Shown here one piece after another: positions 62,383 through 64,000 of a DNA stretch of 64,000 nt. The stretch covers positions 1-64,000 of the forward strand of contig NZ_DIIM01000011.1 in NCBI RefSeq assembly GCF_002420705.1, written 5' to 3'. Source of the DNA: Sphingobacterium sp. UBA5670 (GTDB lineage: Bacteria; Bacteroidota; Bacteroidia; Sphingobacteriales; Sphingobacteriaceae). The translations under genes were made by a program, and so were the position numbers. Each line of letters starts with the position of its first letter. Positions within the stretch are counted from its first letter, which is position 1. Under the pieces are notes generated by a model. The model was not told the origin of the DNA. It was given only the letters and a program-made list of their open reading frames with translations, and did no database searches.

Positions 62383-63369
62383 ATGGCCAAATCAATTAAA
62401 GAAATAGCACAGGAACTCAATGTGTCTAAATCGACTGTATCATTAGTCATCAATCACAAGGCCGAACAAGCACGGATCAGCAAAGAATTGGAAAACCGCG
62501 TACTAGCATACGTTGAAAAGGTTGGCTATAAGCCTAATGCTTTGGCAAAAAGTTTAGCGACGGGGCGGTCAAATACTATCGGTCTTATTGTAGAGAATAT
62601 TGGGGATTCTTTCTTTGGCCCATTTGCATTGTATGTGGAGGAATTGTTTCGGAAAAAAAATTATCATGTTCTCTACAGTAGCACACTTGGAGACTCACAA
62701 AATGCGCGTGATATCATCGATTCTATGCTGGAAAAGAAAGTGGAGGGTATTATCTTGGCTCCAACAATAGATTTGGAGGAATATCAACGAAAGATTTTGG
62801 AATATGGTGTGCCACTGGTTGTTTTCGACAGAAATAGCCCAGCGGTAGAGACACATTATGTCCATATTGATAATGAGGATAGCAGTAGAAAAGCTTGTGA
62901 ACATTTGAAGTCCATTGGCTGTCGGAATTTTGGATTAGTTACCATTGACTCGGATCAACCGCAGATGTTGGCACGAAAGGGGGCCTATTTAGGCTTCTGT
63001 GAAGAAAACGAAATGGAACCACGTCTTTTGCACTTACCTTATCAACAGTTAAAGCAAAAGGGGACGCAGTTACTAAGAAAATGGGCTGCTGAAAATCCTA
63101 CATTGGATGGATTATTTTTTACAACAAATTACCTCTGTATCCTTGGCTTAAAGGCGCTTCGTTCGGAAGGCGAACATACCTTTGACTTTCCGATGTTTTC
63201 TTTTGATGATCATGAATTGTTTGATATTTTAAATCCAAAAATATCCTGTATTCAACAGCCGTTGGAACCTCTCGCAAAAACATGTGTCAAGGTCCTGTTA
63301 AAAGAGATTGATCAGGGGGTATCGAAGCCAAAAGAGTATATTATTTCGACCAAATTAATCGCGCGATAA
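62383..63369 (+). CDS. LacI/GalR-family transcriptional regulator
   Basis: A 328-residue repressor or activator. The N-terminal helix-turn-helix (about 4-25, KSIKEIAQELNVSKSTVSLVI) is followed by the hinge helix (PNALAKSLATGRSNTIGLI). A periplasmic-binding-protein-like ligand domain runs from about 60 to 328 (with DNEDSSRKACEHLKSIGCRNFGLV). The effector is likely a sugar. It is divergent from the sulfatase and just upstream of the GH92 gene, whose promoter region carries an 18-bp CG-centred near-palindrome of the LacI operator type. I therefore expect it to control GH92 and perhaps the sulfatase. ATG at 62383 chosen for the exact HTH start. Confidence 0.93.
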   Translation: MAKSIKEIAQELNVSKSTVSLVINHKAEQARISKELENRVLAYVEKVGYKPNALAKSLATGRSNTIGLIVENIGDSFFGPFALYVEELFRKKNYHVLYSSTLGDSQNARDIIDSMLEKKVEGIILAPTIDLEEYQRKILEYGVPLVVFDRNSPAVETHYVHIDNEDSSRKACEHLKSIGCRNFGLVTIDSDQPQMLARKGAYLGFCEENEMEPRLLHLPYQQLKQKGTQLLRKWAAENPTLDGLFFTTNYLCILGLKALRSEGEHTFDFPMFSFDDHELFDILNPKISCIQQPLEPLAKTCVKVLLKEIDQGVSKPKEYIISTKLIAR

Positions 63370-63471
63370 GATTATTCGCGGGGTAGTATAAAAATTGAAT
63401 TGTAAAAATCATAAGACGTATCCGTCCAATTTTGGGGGGCTATTTTGATTTATTATTCTTTTTTATATCTT

Positions 63472-63489
63472 TACTAATACGTTTTAGTA
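63472..63489. promoter_or_regulatory. Candidate LacI-family operator ahead of GH92
   Basis: TACTAATAC-GTTTTAGTA: the two 9-base halves are inverted repeats matching at 8 of 9 positions, centred on CG, as is typical for LacI/GalR operators. It lies 25 bases before the GH92 ATG and about 100 bases after the LacI gene, so the regulator encoded next door is the obvious candidate binder. Confidence 0.6.
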
Positions 63490-63514
63490 GAAATATTTTT
63501 ATATATCCTAAATA

Positions 63515-64000
63515 ATGAAGAAATCTTTAAGTGTTTTTCTGGGTTCGTTATTGTCTTTTGGTTTGTTTTGCGCAAAACCGGTTTTGGCTCAGAAATTTAG
63601 AGGGCAGCAGCTAGAAGCTGTCGATCTTGTTAATCCGTTAATGGGTACCGAATCCAAATTTGAATTGTCAAATGGGAATACCTATCCCTCGATAGCTAGA
63701 CCATGGGGGATGAATATGTGGACACCTCAAACAGGTAAAAACGGTGACGGATGGCAGTATCAATACACCGCGGATAAGATTCGTGGTTTAAAACAGACTC
63801 ACCAGCCATCACCTTGGATGAATGATTATGGTGTTTTTTCTATCATGCCCGTGACAGGAAAGCCTGTATTCGATCAAGATGAGCGTGCAAGTTGGTTTTC
63901 GCATAAAGCTGAGATTGTAAAACCTTATTATTATTCGGTTTATCTAGCAGATCATGATGTGACTGCTGAAATGACACCCACCGAACGGGCTGCAATGTTT
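63515..64000 (+). CDS. GH92 family exo-alpha-mannosidase, N-terminal part (runs off the window)
   Basis: The first 162 residues of a secreted protein. Signal peptide of about 25 residues (FCAKPVLAQ). The mature start LEAVDLVNPLMGTESKFELSNGNTYPSIARPWGMNMWTPQT is the characteristic GH92 N-terminal block, followed by GWQYQYTADKIRGLKQTHQPSPWMNDYG. GH92 enzymes are calcium-dependent exo-alpha-mannosidases acting on N-glycans and mannan. The gene continues past 64000, so the catalytic residues are not visible. It lies downstream of the LacI gene and behind the CG-centred operator candidate. Confidence 0.9.
   Translation, partial: MKKSLSVFLGSLLSFGLFCAKPVLAQKFRGQQLEAVDLVNPLMGTESKFELSNGNTYPSIARPWGMNMWTPQTGKNGDGWQYQYTADKIRGLKQTHQPSPWMNDYGVFSIMPVTGKPVFDQDERASWFSHKAEIVKPYYYSVYLADHDVTAEMTPTERAAMF

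Noticed and set aside
1..64000. CRISPR arrays, tRNA/rRNA genes, insertion sequences or phage genes
   Set aside because: I found no regularly spaced repeats, tRNA-like cloverleaf sequences, transposase or integrase motifs on either strand by reading.

Overview
The window looks like chromosomal DNA of a free-living or host-associated Bacteroidota, most likely Sphingobacteriaceae (a Sphingobacterium-like genome). The basis is the density of SusC/SusD pairs with STN domains, FecR anti-sigma factors next to ECF sigma factors, lipoproteins of Bacteroidota-only families (DUF4843, DUF4998, DUF5000, DUF5689, PKD-like, fimbrillin, DUF4836, DUF3843), and -7 elements of the Bacteroidota TAnnTTTG type. 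The genus is an inference; there is no rRNA or core marker here. I see no tRNA, rRNA, CRISPR array, transposase or integrase.

Layout. (1) 1-2703: a gene-poor left edge with short coding-like fragments, then a hybrid histidine kinase. (2) 2953-11376: secreted exo-glycosidases for host-type glycans (GH20, GH2, GH20, GH29) with no transporter of their own. (3) 11456-12100: a HAD phosphatase. (4) 12286-20585: a five-gene minus-strand operon with two different secreted nucleases, a TonB-dependent receptor and modular surface lipoproteins. I read this as an extracellular nucleic-acid capture or degradation locus, and it is the most interesting system in the window. A C11 peptidase lipoprotein faces it across a shared promoter region. 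(5) 22052-27660: lipoprotein, DUF4836 protein, CpsB/YwqE-type PHP phosphatase and DUF3843 protein. (6) 27905-36989: ECF sigma, FecR, SusC, SusD, then a Tat-exported phosphocholine-type phospholipase C. (7) 37107-50639 (minus): ECF sigma, FecR, SusC, SusD, DUF4843, PKD-like lipoprotein, a two-DTGA aspartyl protease and two thioredoxin-fold proteins. (8) 50838-64000: DUF4998 and DUF5000 lipoproteins, SusD, SusC, FecR, ECF sigma and a sulfatase on the minus strand; a LacI regulator and the start of a GH92 mannosidase on the plus strand.

How it fits together. The sulfatase, GH92, GH20, GH2 and GH29 enzymes together match trimming of N-glycans or mucin-type glycans (sulfate, mannose, GlcNAc/GalNAc, galactose, fucose). 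Region 8 supplies the outer-membrane importer. Regions 4 and 6 both release phosphate-rich or nitrogen-rich material (nucleic acids, phospholipids). Three separate sigma/anti-sigma pairs within 33 kb imply three independently induced SusC receptors. An 18-bp CG-centred near-palindrome just upstream of the GH92 start is a good candidate LacI-family operator. All functions are read from motifs and gene order, with no database search.
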